Under the pieces are notes generated by a model. It ran no database searches. It saw only the letters and a list, made by a program, of their open reading frames with translations, and was not told the origin of the DNA. From Bog-473 sp963850095 (GTDB taxonomy: Bacteria > Actinomycetota > Acidimicrobiia > Acidimicrobiales > RAAP-2), in the NCBI GenBank assembly GCA_963850095.1, contig CAWKJX010000016.1, positions 25,467-89,466 on the forward strand: a stretch of 64,000 nucleotides of DNA. Reading direction: 5' to 3'. This document shows positions 18,101 to 27,633 of this stretch, piece by piece. Positions within the stretch are counted from its first letter, which is position 1, and each line of letters starts with the position of its first letter. Made by a program: the position numbers and the translations under genes.

Positions 18101-19474
18101 GCGGCGGGCGCGCTCGGCCTCGACGACGAGGCGGCCGCCGCCTGCATCGCCGGCCACCTCGGGTTGGCCGGCCCGGTGTCGGTCGACCAGCTGGTGGCCG
18201 ACGCGCCGCTCCCCGCCGGCGCGCCCCTGGGCGCGCCGCTCACCACCGCCCGCGCCCGCACCGCCTTGGCCCGGCTCGAGGCCAAGGGCTCGGCCATCGA
18301 GCTGCCCGACGGCCGTTGGTGCGCCCGCCACCTCCTGGTGCGTCTGCACGGGGCGAGCCGGAACCGACGGCGCGGCCGGGTCGAGGCCGTGCCCATCGCC
18401 GACTATGTGCGCTTCCTCACCCATTGGCAGCACGCCACGCCCGACAGCCGGCTCGAGGGCCGGGCCGGGGTGCTCGAGGTGCTCGAGCAGCTCCAGGGCA
18501 TTGAGGCGCCGGCGGTCGAATGGGAGGCGCAGATCCTGCCGGCTCGCATCACGGGCTACGACCCGCGCTGGCTCGACGAGCTCTGCCTCTCGGGCGAGGT
18601 GGTGTGGGGCCGCCTCACGCCGCGGGCCGAGCGACCGGGGCGGAGCGGCACGCCGTCACCGGCCACGCCGCTCGCCTTCGTGCGGCGCGACGACCTCGAG
18701 ACGATGCTGCGCGCCGTCCGCGCCGGCGCGACCGCGTCCGAGCCCGAGGTCGGCGCCGCCGCCGACGTGCTCGAAGCCCTGCGCACCCGCGGCGCCTGCT
18801 TCCGTCCCGAGCTGGCCCCGGTGACGGGCCGGCTGCCGGCAGAAATCGACGAGGGGTTGTGGGACCTGGTGGCCCGGGGCCTGGTGACGGCCGACGCCTT
18901 CTCGGCCGTGCGCTCGCTGCTGTCCGCGCGCGACCGCTGGCGCACCCGGACGGTACGCCGGCCCTCGAACCGCCTGGCTCGCCGGCGGGCGCCGGCCGGT
19001 TCGGGCGTCGGGGAGGGCCGCTGGTCGCTGCTGCCCGGACCCGAGGTGCTGGGCGCGCCCCCGGTCGACGACGGTGTGCTGTCGCCGGGGAACGAGGAGC
19101 TGGCCGAAGCCGTGGCGCAGCAGCTGCTTCTGCGCTGGGGCGTCGTGGCCTGGGAGGTCTGGAGTCGCGAGTCGTTCAAGGTGCCCTGGCGCGAGGTCGT
19201 GTGGGCGTTGCGCCGCCTCGAGGCGCGCGGCCTGGCCCTCGGCGGCCGTTTCGTCGCCGGCCTGGGCGGCGAGCAGTACGCCTGGCCCGAGGCGTTCGAG
19301 GAGCTCCAAGCGGTCCATCGCCGCGGCGCGCGGGGCGAAGAGGTCGTGGTGGCCGGAGCCGACCCCCTCAACATGACCGGCGCCATCGTCGGCGGTGCCC
19401 GCGTGCCGACCCGGCGCCACCAGCGCGTGGTGTACCGCGACGGCATCGTGGTGGACGGTCTCGAGGCGGGGTGA
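15194..19474 (+). CDS. lhr: Lhr-type large ATP-dependent helicase
   Basis: A 1426-residue superfamily 2 helicase. Walker A is ASPTGSGKT near residue 48, Walker B is VDEVHTLARDKRGSHL near 173 and motif III is LSATQRP. The second RecA domain carries TTLVFVNTRKMAERVAHLL, ATASLELGIDVG and QRVGRANHHRDG (motif VI). The long winged-helix/beta-barrel core and the extra C-terminal extension match full-length Lhr rather than Lhr-core. Lhr is a 3'-5' translocase that unwinds RNA:DNA hybrids and is linked to DNA repair. GTG 15194 is preceded by AGGAAG. It is intact across 4.3 kb despite frameshifts in neighbouring genes. Confidence 0.95.
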   Translation: MTTAPPPPDPLFHPAVASWFARRFPAGPTAPQSAAWPHIAAGRDVLVASPTGSGKTLTGFLVAIDAAYRAAEAGTRTAGTPEVLYISPLRALAVDVHENLHVPLSEIREEAARLGYADPGLRVAVRTGDTPPAERAAMRKQSPDLLVTTPESLYILLTAPSSRALLRGVRTVIVDEVHTLARDKRGSHLSLSLERLDTLVAEGGGRLQRIGLSATQRPLDLVARLLTGVHPERPPAVVVDCGHARDLDVAIELPSTELEAVMSGGQFSDILDSIAEHTRHHRTTLVFVNTRKMAERVAHLLTERLADDEPGRGGGDVDASLLVAAHHGSLSAARRRIVETRLRAGDLRALVATASLELGIDVGPVELVCQIGSPRAIGTFLQRVGRANHHRDGTPAGRLYPATRDELVECTALLAAVRQGRLDLLEPPVAPLDVLTQQIVAEVASVDERDVEAMWELVRRAAPYADLSRQDFDDVVALASWGIETGRGRRGAHLHHDAVNGRLRARRGARLAALTGGGAIPETGDYRVVLDPDGVTVGSVHEDFAVEATAGDIFLLGTHSWRVAKVEVGTVRVHDAGDLPPTIPFWLGEAPARTAELSEAVSDLRAALEPVLAAGDGEGARRLVRERAGVSAEVAQQVVAYCAAGLVALGHLPTRERIVIERCFDESEGSQLIIHAPFGGRINRAIGLALRKRFCVSFDFELQAAADDDTVILSLGPQHSFPLTKVQSMLSSAVAAQVLTQAVLLHPMLGARWRWNLNRALVLPRMNGGKRRPIHLQRMEADDLLAAVWPGLAACQENAPAGPVAVPDHVLARQTVDDCLHEGLSVEGLVDVWSRVESGQIEVHTVESSEPSPLSHGLLSGRPYTYLDDAPLEERRTRALSVRRGLGQLGPDGLPVPAAELAALDPEAVATVLEQVCPAPRDADELHDLLLSLVAARPFGPWTPWYDELAADGRAGLVDGCWAATERRAAAGALGLDDEAAAACIAGHLGLAGPVSVDQLVADAPLPAGAPLGAPLTTARARTALARLEAKGSAIELPDGRWCARHLLVRLHGASRNRRRGRVEAVPIADYVRFLTHWQHATPDSRLEGRAGVLEVLEQLQGIEAPAVEWEAQILPARITGYDPRWLDELCLSGEVVWGRLTPRAERPGRSGTPSPATPLAFVRRDDLETMLRAVRAGATASEPEVGAAADVLEALRTRGACFRPELAPVTGRLPAEIDEGLWDLVARGLVTADAFSAVRSLLSARDRWRTRTVRRPSNRLARRRAPAGSGVGEGRWSLLPGPEVLGAPPVDDGVLSPGNEELAEAVAQQLLLRWGVVAWEVWSRESFKVPWREVVWALRRLEARGLALGGRFVAGLGGEQYAWPEAFEELQAVHRRGARGEEVVVAGADPLNMTGAIVGGARVPTRRHQRVVYRDGIVVDGLEAG

Positions 19475-19514
19475 CCCCATAGTGCCGGCACGAGAGAACC
19501 GGACCCATCACTCC

Positions 19515-20282
19515 ATGCGGAGCATCGACCTGAATGCCGACGTCGGCGAGGCCACCGACGAGGCCGGCATCGCCACCGAGCGCGCGCTGCTACGCCTGGT
19601 GACGACGGCGAACGTGGCCTGCGGCGGCCATGCGGGCGACGAGGCCTCCATGACGGCGACGGTGGCCGCCGCCCGCGAGCACGGTGTCCACGTGGGCGCG
19701 CACCCCTCCTACCCCGACCGCGAGGGATTCGGGCGCAATCCGATGGACATCGACCGGATGGCGTTGCGGGGGTCACTGGTCGACCAGTTGGGCGCGCTCG
19801 AGCAGGTGTGCCGTGCGGCGGGCACACCGATGGGGTCGGTCAAGGCGCACGGGGCCATGTACGAGGAGGTGGCCAAGGGCGGCGCCATCTATCAGGTGCT
19901 GCGCGACGCCATGCACGGGGTCAGCGCGCCCGGCACGGTTCTCGTGCTCCCCTCGGGGTGCGCCGCCATGGCGGCGGCGCTGCGCGACGGGGTGCCGGCG
20001 CGGGAGGAGGGGTTCTGCGACCGCGCCTACCGGCACGACGGGGGCCTCGTCGACCGCGGCGAGCCGGGTGCCGTCCTGCACGACCCGGCCGCGGCGGCAG
20101 AGCAGGCGGTCGGCCTGGCCCGGGGGGCGGTGGTGGCGGCCGATGGCAGCCTCCTGACGTTGTGGGTGGACACACTGTGCGTGCACGGCGACACGCCGGA
20201 CGCGGTCGCCCTGGCCGCGGCGGTGCGCGCCGCCCTGGAGGCCGTTCCGATCGAGGTGGCGGCGCCGACGACCACTGCATGA
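19515..20282 (+). CDS. pxpA: 5-oxoprolinase subunit PxpA (LamB/YcsF family)
   Basis: A 255-residue LamB/YcsF family protein opening with SIDLNADVGEATD and carrying ANVACGGHAGD, VGAHPSYPDREGFGR and VKAHGAMYEE. PxpA is the hydrolase-like subunit of the ATP-dependent 5-oxoprolinase PxpABC, which converts 5-oxoproline (pyroglutamate) to glutamate. ATG 19515 follows the lhr stop by 40 bp. The stop is overlapped by the ATG of the pxpBC gene (ATGA), a direct sign that the subunits are made together. Confidence 0.95.
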   Translation: MRSIDLNADVGEATDEAGIATERALLRLVTTANVACGGHAGDEASMTATVAAAREHGVHVGAHPSYPDREGFGRNPMDIDRMALRGSLVDQLGALEQVCRAAGTPMGSVKAHGAMYEEVAKGGAIYQVLRDAMHGVSAPGTVLVLPSGCAAMAAALRDGVPAREEGFCDRAYRHDGGLVDRGEPGAVLHDPAAAAEQAVGLARGAVVAADGSLLTLWVDTLCVHGDTPDAVALAAAVRAALEAVPIEVAAPTTTA

Positions 20283-21975
20283 CCCGCTCGGTCCCGGTCG
20301 GCGAGGTGCGCCTCCTCGGCGACCGTGCGCTGTTGGTCGGGGTGGCCGACGCCCGGGCGGGGCGCCGCCTCGGGCACGCCCTCGAGGCGCGCTGGACCGA
20401 CGGCGCCGTCGAGATCGTGGGCGGGTTCGCCACGGTCATGGTCGCCCTGTGCGACCCGGTGCTCGAGCTCGACGCCGTGCAGCACGAGGTCGAGCGGCTG
20501 GCGGCCCAGGGCGATGGAGCGGCCGAGGCCGGCGCCGGCGCCGATCGGACGGGCCGGACGTTGACGGTGCGCTGCGCGTTCGACGGGCCCGACCTGGCCG
20601 AGGTGGCGGCCGTGGCGGGCCGCTCGCCGGCCGAGGTCGTGGGCCTGCTCACGGAGAGGTCGCTCACAGTGGCGGTCATGGGCTTCGCGCCCGGCTTCGC
20701 CTACCTCGACGGGCTGCCCGAACGCCTTGCGCGGGGTGCCGCGGCGCCCCACGCCCCGCCCGGTCGTCCCGGCCGGCTCGGTGGCGCTGGCCAACGGGTA
20801 CGCCGCCGTCTACCCGACGGCTTCACCCGGTGGCTGGCAGCTCATCGGCCGGACCGCGACCTCCTTCTTCTCCGCCACCACCCCTCCCTACGCCGCGCTG
20901 GCGCCGGGCGACGAGGTGCAGCTGGTCGAGGAGGCGCCGGACGACGTCGCCGGACCGGGCCCGGGCGAGCCCCCGTCTGTCTGGTCGCCGCCCCCCGGGG
21001 CGCGCGCCGTGCTCGAGGTGGAAGCGCCGGGTCTGCGGGCCGTGCGCCAGGACGGGGGCCGCCGGGCGGTGGCGGCCATCGGCGTCCCCGCCGCGGGCCC
21101 GGCCGATCCGGTGTCGTTCCTGCTGGCCAACCGGTTGGTGGGCAACGGCGAGGACGCCGGCGCGCTGGAGATCACCGCCGGGACGGCACGGCTGCGCTGT
21201 CTCGAACCGTGTCACGTCGCCGTGGTGGGCGGAGGGCCCGGACGTCCTCGTCGACGGTACCGTCGAGCCGGCCGGCCAGGTGGTGCCGCTGGTCGCCGGG
21301 CAACTGCTCGAGGTGGGCCCGATGCGCCGGGGTTTGCGCGCCTACGTCGCCGTCGCCGGGGGTCTGCTCGGACCCGAGGTCTTCGGGAGCATGGCCAGCG
21401 ACGAGCTGAGCGGCCTCGGACCGGGACCGCTCGGGCGCGGGGAGCGGTTGCACGCCGGGCCGTGGGCGCCGCCGCTGGGCGACCACCTGGCGGGCGACGC
21501 CGTCCCCGAGGTGCGACCGGGGGGCGGCCCGCTCGAGCTGCGCGTCCTCCCGGGCCCGCATCCGGCCTGGTTCGCGCCCGACGTGCTGCAACGACTGGCG
21601 ACGCAGTGCTTCGTGGTGGACGGACGGAGCAACCGCATCGGCCTCCGGCTCCGACCCGACAGGGCCGGCGCGCCTCTCCTGGGCGGCGGGGGCGCCGACG
21701 CGGGTCTCGACTCCCAAGGCACCGTGGTGGGCGCGGTGCAGGTGCCGCCCGACGGCGAGCCGGTCGTGCTCATGCCCGACCACGCCACGCTCGGGGGCTA
21801 CCCGGTGGCGGCCGTCGTCGCCACCGCCGACCACGGGCTGCTCGGTCAATGCGGTCCGGGGACCGAGGTGAGGTTCCGCCCCGTCGAGACGGCCGAGGCC
21901 GTCGGGGCCTGGCGGGCCGCCCGCCGTCGACTGGAGCACGCGGTCGTCGGCCACTACCCGCTGGCCGTGGACTGA
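20279..21975 (+). pseudogene. Fused 5-oxoprolinase subunits PxpB-PxpC, with two frameshifts
   Basis: From ATG 20279 the first frame encodes the PxpB (KipI-like) half, with VAVMGFAPGFAYLDGLPERLA. At the GGGG run 20733-20736 the frame must change to continue VPRRPTPRPVVPAGSVALAN and SPGGWQLIGRT. Around 21223-21236 it changes again to reach the PxpC (KipA-like) region (GPDVLVDGTVEPAGQVV), ending with VLMPDHATLGGYPV at 21975. The result is a natural PxpB-PxpC fusion of about 565 residues. Both breaks are in G-rich runs and the halves keep full family conservation, so consensus error is more likely than decay. It partners PxpA. Confidence 0.85.
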
Positions 21976-21988
21976 CGTTCCCGTGCGC

Positions 21989-22736
21989 TCAGACGAGGAG
22001 TTTGACCGCCGTCCCGACGGCGATGACCACCACGACCACCCGCAAGGCGGGTGCCGGCAGGGCGAGAGCCAGCCGGGCGCCGGCGAACCCGCCGACCAGG
22101 CTCCCGAGGGCCAGGAAGCCGACGGCCTCCCACGCCAGGCCGCCGTGGATGAGGAACACCACCGCGGCCATGCCGTTGACGATCATCGACAGCACGGCGC
22201 GCAGGCCGCTCGTGTGGGCCAATGAGACGGGCAGGGCCAGCCCGAGCACGGCCAGGAACATGACGCCCATGGCGGCGCCGAAGTAGCCGCCGTAGACCGA
22301 GGCGGCGAACACCCCGGCCACCAGCAACACCGGCCGGGTGCGCGGTGGCGCGTCGCGGTCGAGGGTCCGCCGCAACAGGGGCTGGGCGGCGAACAGGGCG
22401 GCCGCGCCCAGGACGAGCCAGGGCACCACGCTCGTCGAAGGTGGCCGACGACGTCGTGAGGAGGAGCAGCGCGCCGGCCGTGCCCCCGGCCAGGCCGACG
22501 GGGGTGAGGCGGAGGAGCCGCCGGCGCTGGTCGCCGATCTCGCGGCGGAAACCGGCGGCCGAGGCGACGTAGCCGGGCCAGATCCCGATGGTGTTGGTGA
22601 TGTTGGCGGTCAGGGCCGGGTAGCCGAGGGCGAGCAGCACGGGGAACGAGATCAGGCTGCCGCCGCCCGCCACCCCGTTGAAGATGCCGGCGCCCACGCC
22701 CGCCAAGGCGATCAGGACGGCGTGCGACGCGGACAT
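21989..22736 (-). pseudogene. TauE/SafE family permease with a one-base frameshift
   Basis: From ATG 22736 the frame encodes the N-terminal half, with GVGAGIFNGVAGGGSLISFP, the TauE/SafE signature (GxxGGGGxxxxxP-like), and TANITNTIGIWPGY. Near 22430 it must shift one base to continue VVPWLVLGAAALF and YGGYFGAAMGVMFLAVLG, ending at 21989. The repaired protein has about 8 membrane helices and 248 residues, normal for the family. TauE/SafE proteins export or import small anions such as sulfite or sulfonates. It converges on pxpBC with a 13-bp gap. Confidence 0.82.
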
Positions 22737-22932
22737 GGCGCGCAAGAGTACGGGAGAGCGGGCGTTTCCCTTCTGTAGACGAAAAGCAGGGACTTGTGCA
22801 CGGGTTGTTCATACAACAGGGGTGTCGACCCGCGAATTCTTTCTCAGCGTGCGAAAGATTGCGGTGGCGCCTCCGTTTCCCAGCCAAGTGAGGAGTTCCC
22901 CGGAAATGCGGGGGCGGGTAAGGGGTTCGCAG

Positions 22933-24475
22933 ATGAGGGGTCGCAGTCGCATTGCCGCAGCAGGCGTGGCAGCCATGGCGGTTGTCGCGGCGCTGTCGTC
23001 AAGCGCCGGAGCCAGCGCTCCGGCCACCTGGACGGTCAGTGCCAACGGAGGATTCGTGGGCGTGAACTTGGCGAACCAGTTGCAGGTCACCGGCGGCGGC
23101 TCCGAGGCCGACGCCGCCGCCAGCAACCTGGCCGAGGCCATCGGCACCGGTGCCTGCCTGTCGTCGGCCGCCACGTCCAACCCGTGCCCGACCAAGCCCG
23201 ACCAGTTCGACCAGTGGGTTCGCCGTCGACTCCTCGCAGTCGGCCGTCGCCAAGAGCACCGGCCAGACGGCGACGCCCAACCCGTCCGGCTCGAACGTGT
23301 GCGCGGTGCCGGCCATCAACGTCACGCTGCTCTCCCTCGGGCCGGCGTGCGGCAGCGCCTCGGCCTCCGAGGACTCCAGCGGGAACCCGACCGCGGCGGG
23401 CTCGGGCAGCCTGGCCGCGCTCACCCTCAACCTGAGCAGCCTGCTCGGGACGGGCAGCCTGGCCCTGCCCAGCACCCTGTGCTCGGGCATTGCCGCCGCC
23501 ACCCCCACCGCGGGCTCGGGCACCGGCAGCCTGCCGGCGCCTGTCAGCACCATTTTGACCACGGCCAACGGGCTGCTGTCGGGCGTGGCCAACGGCGTCC
23601 CGCTGTCGCCGACCTCGGTCGACTCGGCCAACCCCGTCGACGGCGCCTGCTCCATCATTGGGGGCGTACTGGACGAGGTCGGACAGGCCTCGCCCGTGGG
23701 CACCCTGCTCAGCACCCTCACCTCGTCGGCCAACGTCAGCTCGCTCCCGCCGCTGCTCTCGGTCACCGTGGGCGGCTCGACCTCGCACGTCAGCTCGTCC
23801 GGCGGCACGCTGACGGCGACCGCCACCCAGGAAGCGGCCGACATCAACGTGCTCGGCATGCTCGACATTCAGGTGACGCCGACCACGGCGTCGGTCTCGG
23901 TCAACCAGTCGACGGGCCAGGTCACCCCGAGCTGCAACGCCGGCGTCGTGTCGGTCACCGCGGCAGGCCAGACGCTCCCGCTCTCGCAGCTGAACCAGGT
24001 CGGCTCCATCCTCCAGGAGGTGCTGACCGAGCTCAACGCCACGCCGCTCGGCACGCTGCTCGACCAGCTGCTCAACTTCCAGCCCGACGGGGTGCTCAGC
24101 TGCACGCCCAGCACCACCAACGGCGGCACGGCCGGCAGTGCGGTGGCCGACAGCATCGACCTGAACCTGGCCCCGGCCGTCAGCCTGCTCTCGCTCGACC
24201 TCGGCAACGTCTCGGCCTCGGCCTCGACGACGCCGGCCACCCCCACTTCGAACGCCCTCCCCGTCAGCTCGCCGGCCACCCCGGCCGCGCCCGCCGCGCC
24301 CGCCGTGGTGCCCAACGTCACCACGGTGCACACCGGCGAGTACTGGGCCGGTTCGCTGCCCATCATTTTGATGGCGGGCATGGGCCTGGCCGGGATCCTC
24401 CTGATCGGCCGCCGCCGGATCCTCTCGGTGGCCCGCTCGGTCAACCCGATCACTCGCCGCAGGAGCAGCCGCTGA
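22933..24475 (+). pseudogene. Secreted, C-terminally anchored surface protein with a frameshift
   Basis: From ATG 22933 (or 22906) a signal peptide with a long Ala/Val-rich core precedes a mature segment beginning APATWTVSANGGF. The frame breaks near 23211-23219. The adjacent frame continues SGFAVDSSQSAVAKSTG as a Ser/Thr/Gly-rich extracellular protein of about 430 further residues, with paired Cys and many TxxTATP-like beta segments. It ends in VHTGEYWAGSLP, a hydrophobic helix and an Arg-rich tail (GRRRILSVARSV). That is the layout of a sortase substrate, but without LPxTG. A sortase gene follows directly. I cannot name its function. Confidence 0.68.
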
Positions 24476-24712
24476 GCGGCGCCGCGGCGGACCGCCACCG
24501 GGCCCGGCTTCCGGGACCTCCTCCGTTCCCCCTCCGGTCTCGGGGGCCGGCCCGGTGGCAGCCACGAACACAAGGAACGGTCAGAACGAACCGATAGGAC
24601 AAACGCAAACGCCGGGTGTTCCGCCACCCGGGCCGGGAGAAGGACCGATACGAGATCTTCCGGAGGACGTGGAGAGGGAGAAAGCAGATGCAGCGGGAAC
24701 CGATGCTGCGGG

Positions 24713-24750
24713 CTGCTCGGGACGGGATGGCGGAATCCCGTCCCGAGCAG
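24713..24750. terminator. Perfect 16-bp hairpin ahead of the sortase gene
   Basis: CTGCTCGGGACGGGAT is followed by a 6-nt loop and then its exact complement, ending at 24750. There is no T-tract, so it may act as a Rho-independent-like block, an attenuator, or an RNA processing site between the surface protein and the sortase. A smaller 7-bp stem, CCGGGTG with CACCCGG, lies at about 24612-24632. Confidence 0.5.
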
Positions 24751-24777
24751 TGGCAGCCAGCACCGGCGCCGGGCCGA

Positions 24778-25873
24778 TGGCGTCGTTGAGGGACGCCCGG
24801 CGCTTGAGCGTCACCCTGATCGGCGTGATGCTCCTCTTCACGGCGATTTTCGCCGGGAGCTACGCCTACGCCCACCAGGCCCACCAGCGCGACGCCCAGG
24901 CCGTGCTGCTCGCCAGCGAACAGGCCGCCATGGCCAAGATCGCGCAGGCCGGCCACGGGGCCTCCTGCCAGGTGGCCGGCGTCCGGCCCGGCCAGCTCTC
25001 GGGGATCCTGAGCATCCCGGCCATCAACCTGCACGCACCGGTGGAGGAGGGGACCGACGACCCCGAGCTCAACGTCGCCGTGGGCCACGACCCCCAGTCG
25101 GTGTGGCCCGGTGTCGACGGCTCCGCCGTCTTCCTGGCCCACGACGTCAGCTACTTCGTGCACCTCAACGACCTGAAGCCGGGCGACGTCATCACCTACG
25201 CCACCGCCTGCAACACCGTGAAGTTCCAGGTGGCCGGCCAGCAGGTGGTGCCGGCCGGCTCGGCGGTGGCCAACTCGACCCGACCCCAGCCTCGTCCTCG
25301 ACACCTGCTGGCCGCCCAACGCCCTGTTCTTCACGCCCGACCGCCTGCTCATCCATGCCGACGAGGTGGGCGCGGCGACCAAGGGGACCGACCTGGACCC
25401 GGGGGCCGCAGTTCATAAAGTCGGCGCAGGCCACGGACTACCGGACCTCGGCGCCGAAGGCCCTCCAGGCCCAGGGCCTGACGCTCGACCAGAACGAGGC
25501 GCCCATGGGCACCATGCGCCTGGTCGACGCGTCAGTGGCCTTCGCCCAGTCGCCGGGGCCGCTGTCGCTCGAGGCGGCGGCGCTCGAGACCTACTTCGGG
25601 GGGCTCCACGCCGGTGCCCAGCGGCAGACGGCCTGGTGGTCGGCCATGGCGCCCGGGGTGACCATGCCGCCCGAGCTCGACGGGGCGGTGGTGACGGGGC
25701 ACGACGCCCCGCTCGACGTCGCCATCGACTCGACGGGGGGCACGCCGACCAGGGTCGTCCTGAGCACGAAGGTGACCCTCGAGGGCGGATCTTCCCCCGG
25801 TGAGCACGCCATGTCGGTTGTTCTCCCTGTTCACGACGGTGTGGTGACCATCGGCTGGTGGGCTTTCAGATGA
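24778..25873 (+). pseudogene. Sortase (class E-like), with at least two frameshifts
   Basis: A membrane anchor (LSVTLIGVMLLFTAIFAGSYAYA) is followed by GILSIPAINLHAPVEEG and VFLAHDVSYFVHL, which holds the catalytic His. After a shift near 25280 comes LVLDTCWPPNALF, with the catalytic Cys in the TC motif, then DRLLIHADEV, which holds the Arg. After a second shift near 25400 the C-terminus continues QFIKSAQATDYRTSAPKA to 25873. All three sortase catalytic residues are thus present, in pieces. A 33-codon frame with a good ribosome site at ATG 24688 runs into this start and may be its true N-terminus after a third shift. Confidence 0.75.
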
Positions 25874-25982
25874 GCGGAACGTTGTTGTGCATCCGTTGTG
25901 AAAAGGGACCGTAAGAGTCGGGCGTGAGGTCCGTTCCACCTTCCGAAGGGCCTGGAGGAGGTCCTGGAGGGAGGGACGCAAC

Positions 25983-27109
<1,127 letters not shown>

Positions 27110-27197
27110 CCCGGGGAGCACCAGCACCTCCCGATAGCGTGTCGGCGGCCGGTCGCGCGCCCTGCGCCGGCCTGTCGCACACGACTGGAGGTCGCCC

Positions 27198-27566
27198 ATG
27201 GTCAGGCTCACCTGCCTGCTCCGGCGCAAGGACGGACTCACCCCGGCCGAGTTCCACGCACACTGGCGTGACGTCCACGGGCCGTTGATCGCCGCCAGCC
27301 TGAGCGGTCGCCACGTCATGCGCTACGAGCAGCATCCGCGCCCGCTGGACGACTACGCCGGCGACGACGACCCCGGGTTCGACGGGGTGACCGTGCAGTG
27401 GTTCGAGAGTATGGACAGCTACCGCGCCCACATGGGGGAACCCGACTTCGGCGCCATCTGGAAAGACATAGAGAACTTCCTCGACACCGGTCGGCTGCAC
27501 TTCATCCTGACCGAGCATCCCCGCCTGGTCATGGGCGACGAGGGGTCCTCATTCCCCCTGGCGTGA
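27198..27566 (+). CDS. EthD domain protein
   Basis: A 122-residue protein of the EthD/dimeric alpha-beta barrel family. It begins VRLTCLLRRKDGLTPAEFHAHW and continues RDVHGPLI, the conserved EthD opening, and has DGVTVQWFESMDSYRA in the second half. EthD-type proteins are small cytosolic helpers or monooxygenase-like enzymes seen in ether, polyketide and steroid degradation. ATG 27198 is preceded by GGAGGTC. It stands alone between the surface-protein cluster and the convergent CHAD gene. Confidence 0.88.
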   Translation: MVRLTCLLRRKDGLTPAEFHAHWRDVHGPLIAASLSGRHVMRYEQHPRPLDDYAGDDDPGFDGVTVQWFESMDSYRAHMGEPDFGAIWKDIENFLDTGRLHFILTEHPRLVMGDEGSSFPLA

Positions 27567-27633
27567 TCGCGGGGGTGGCGCGAGCGCGGTGAGGTTGGGC
27601 GCAGCGGAACCGGTCGGGTGGCCGCTCTCCCCG

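Noticed and set aside
15617..18433. A 938-codon open frame on the strand opposite lhr
   Set aside because: It is the antisense of a long high-GC gene; its translation is Gly/His/Val-rich with no motif, while the sense frame carries every helicase motif.
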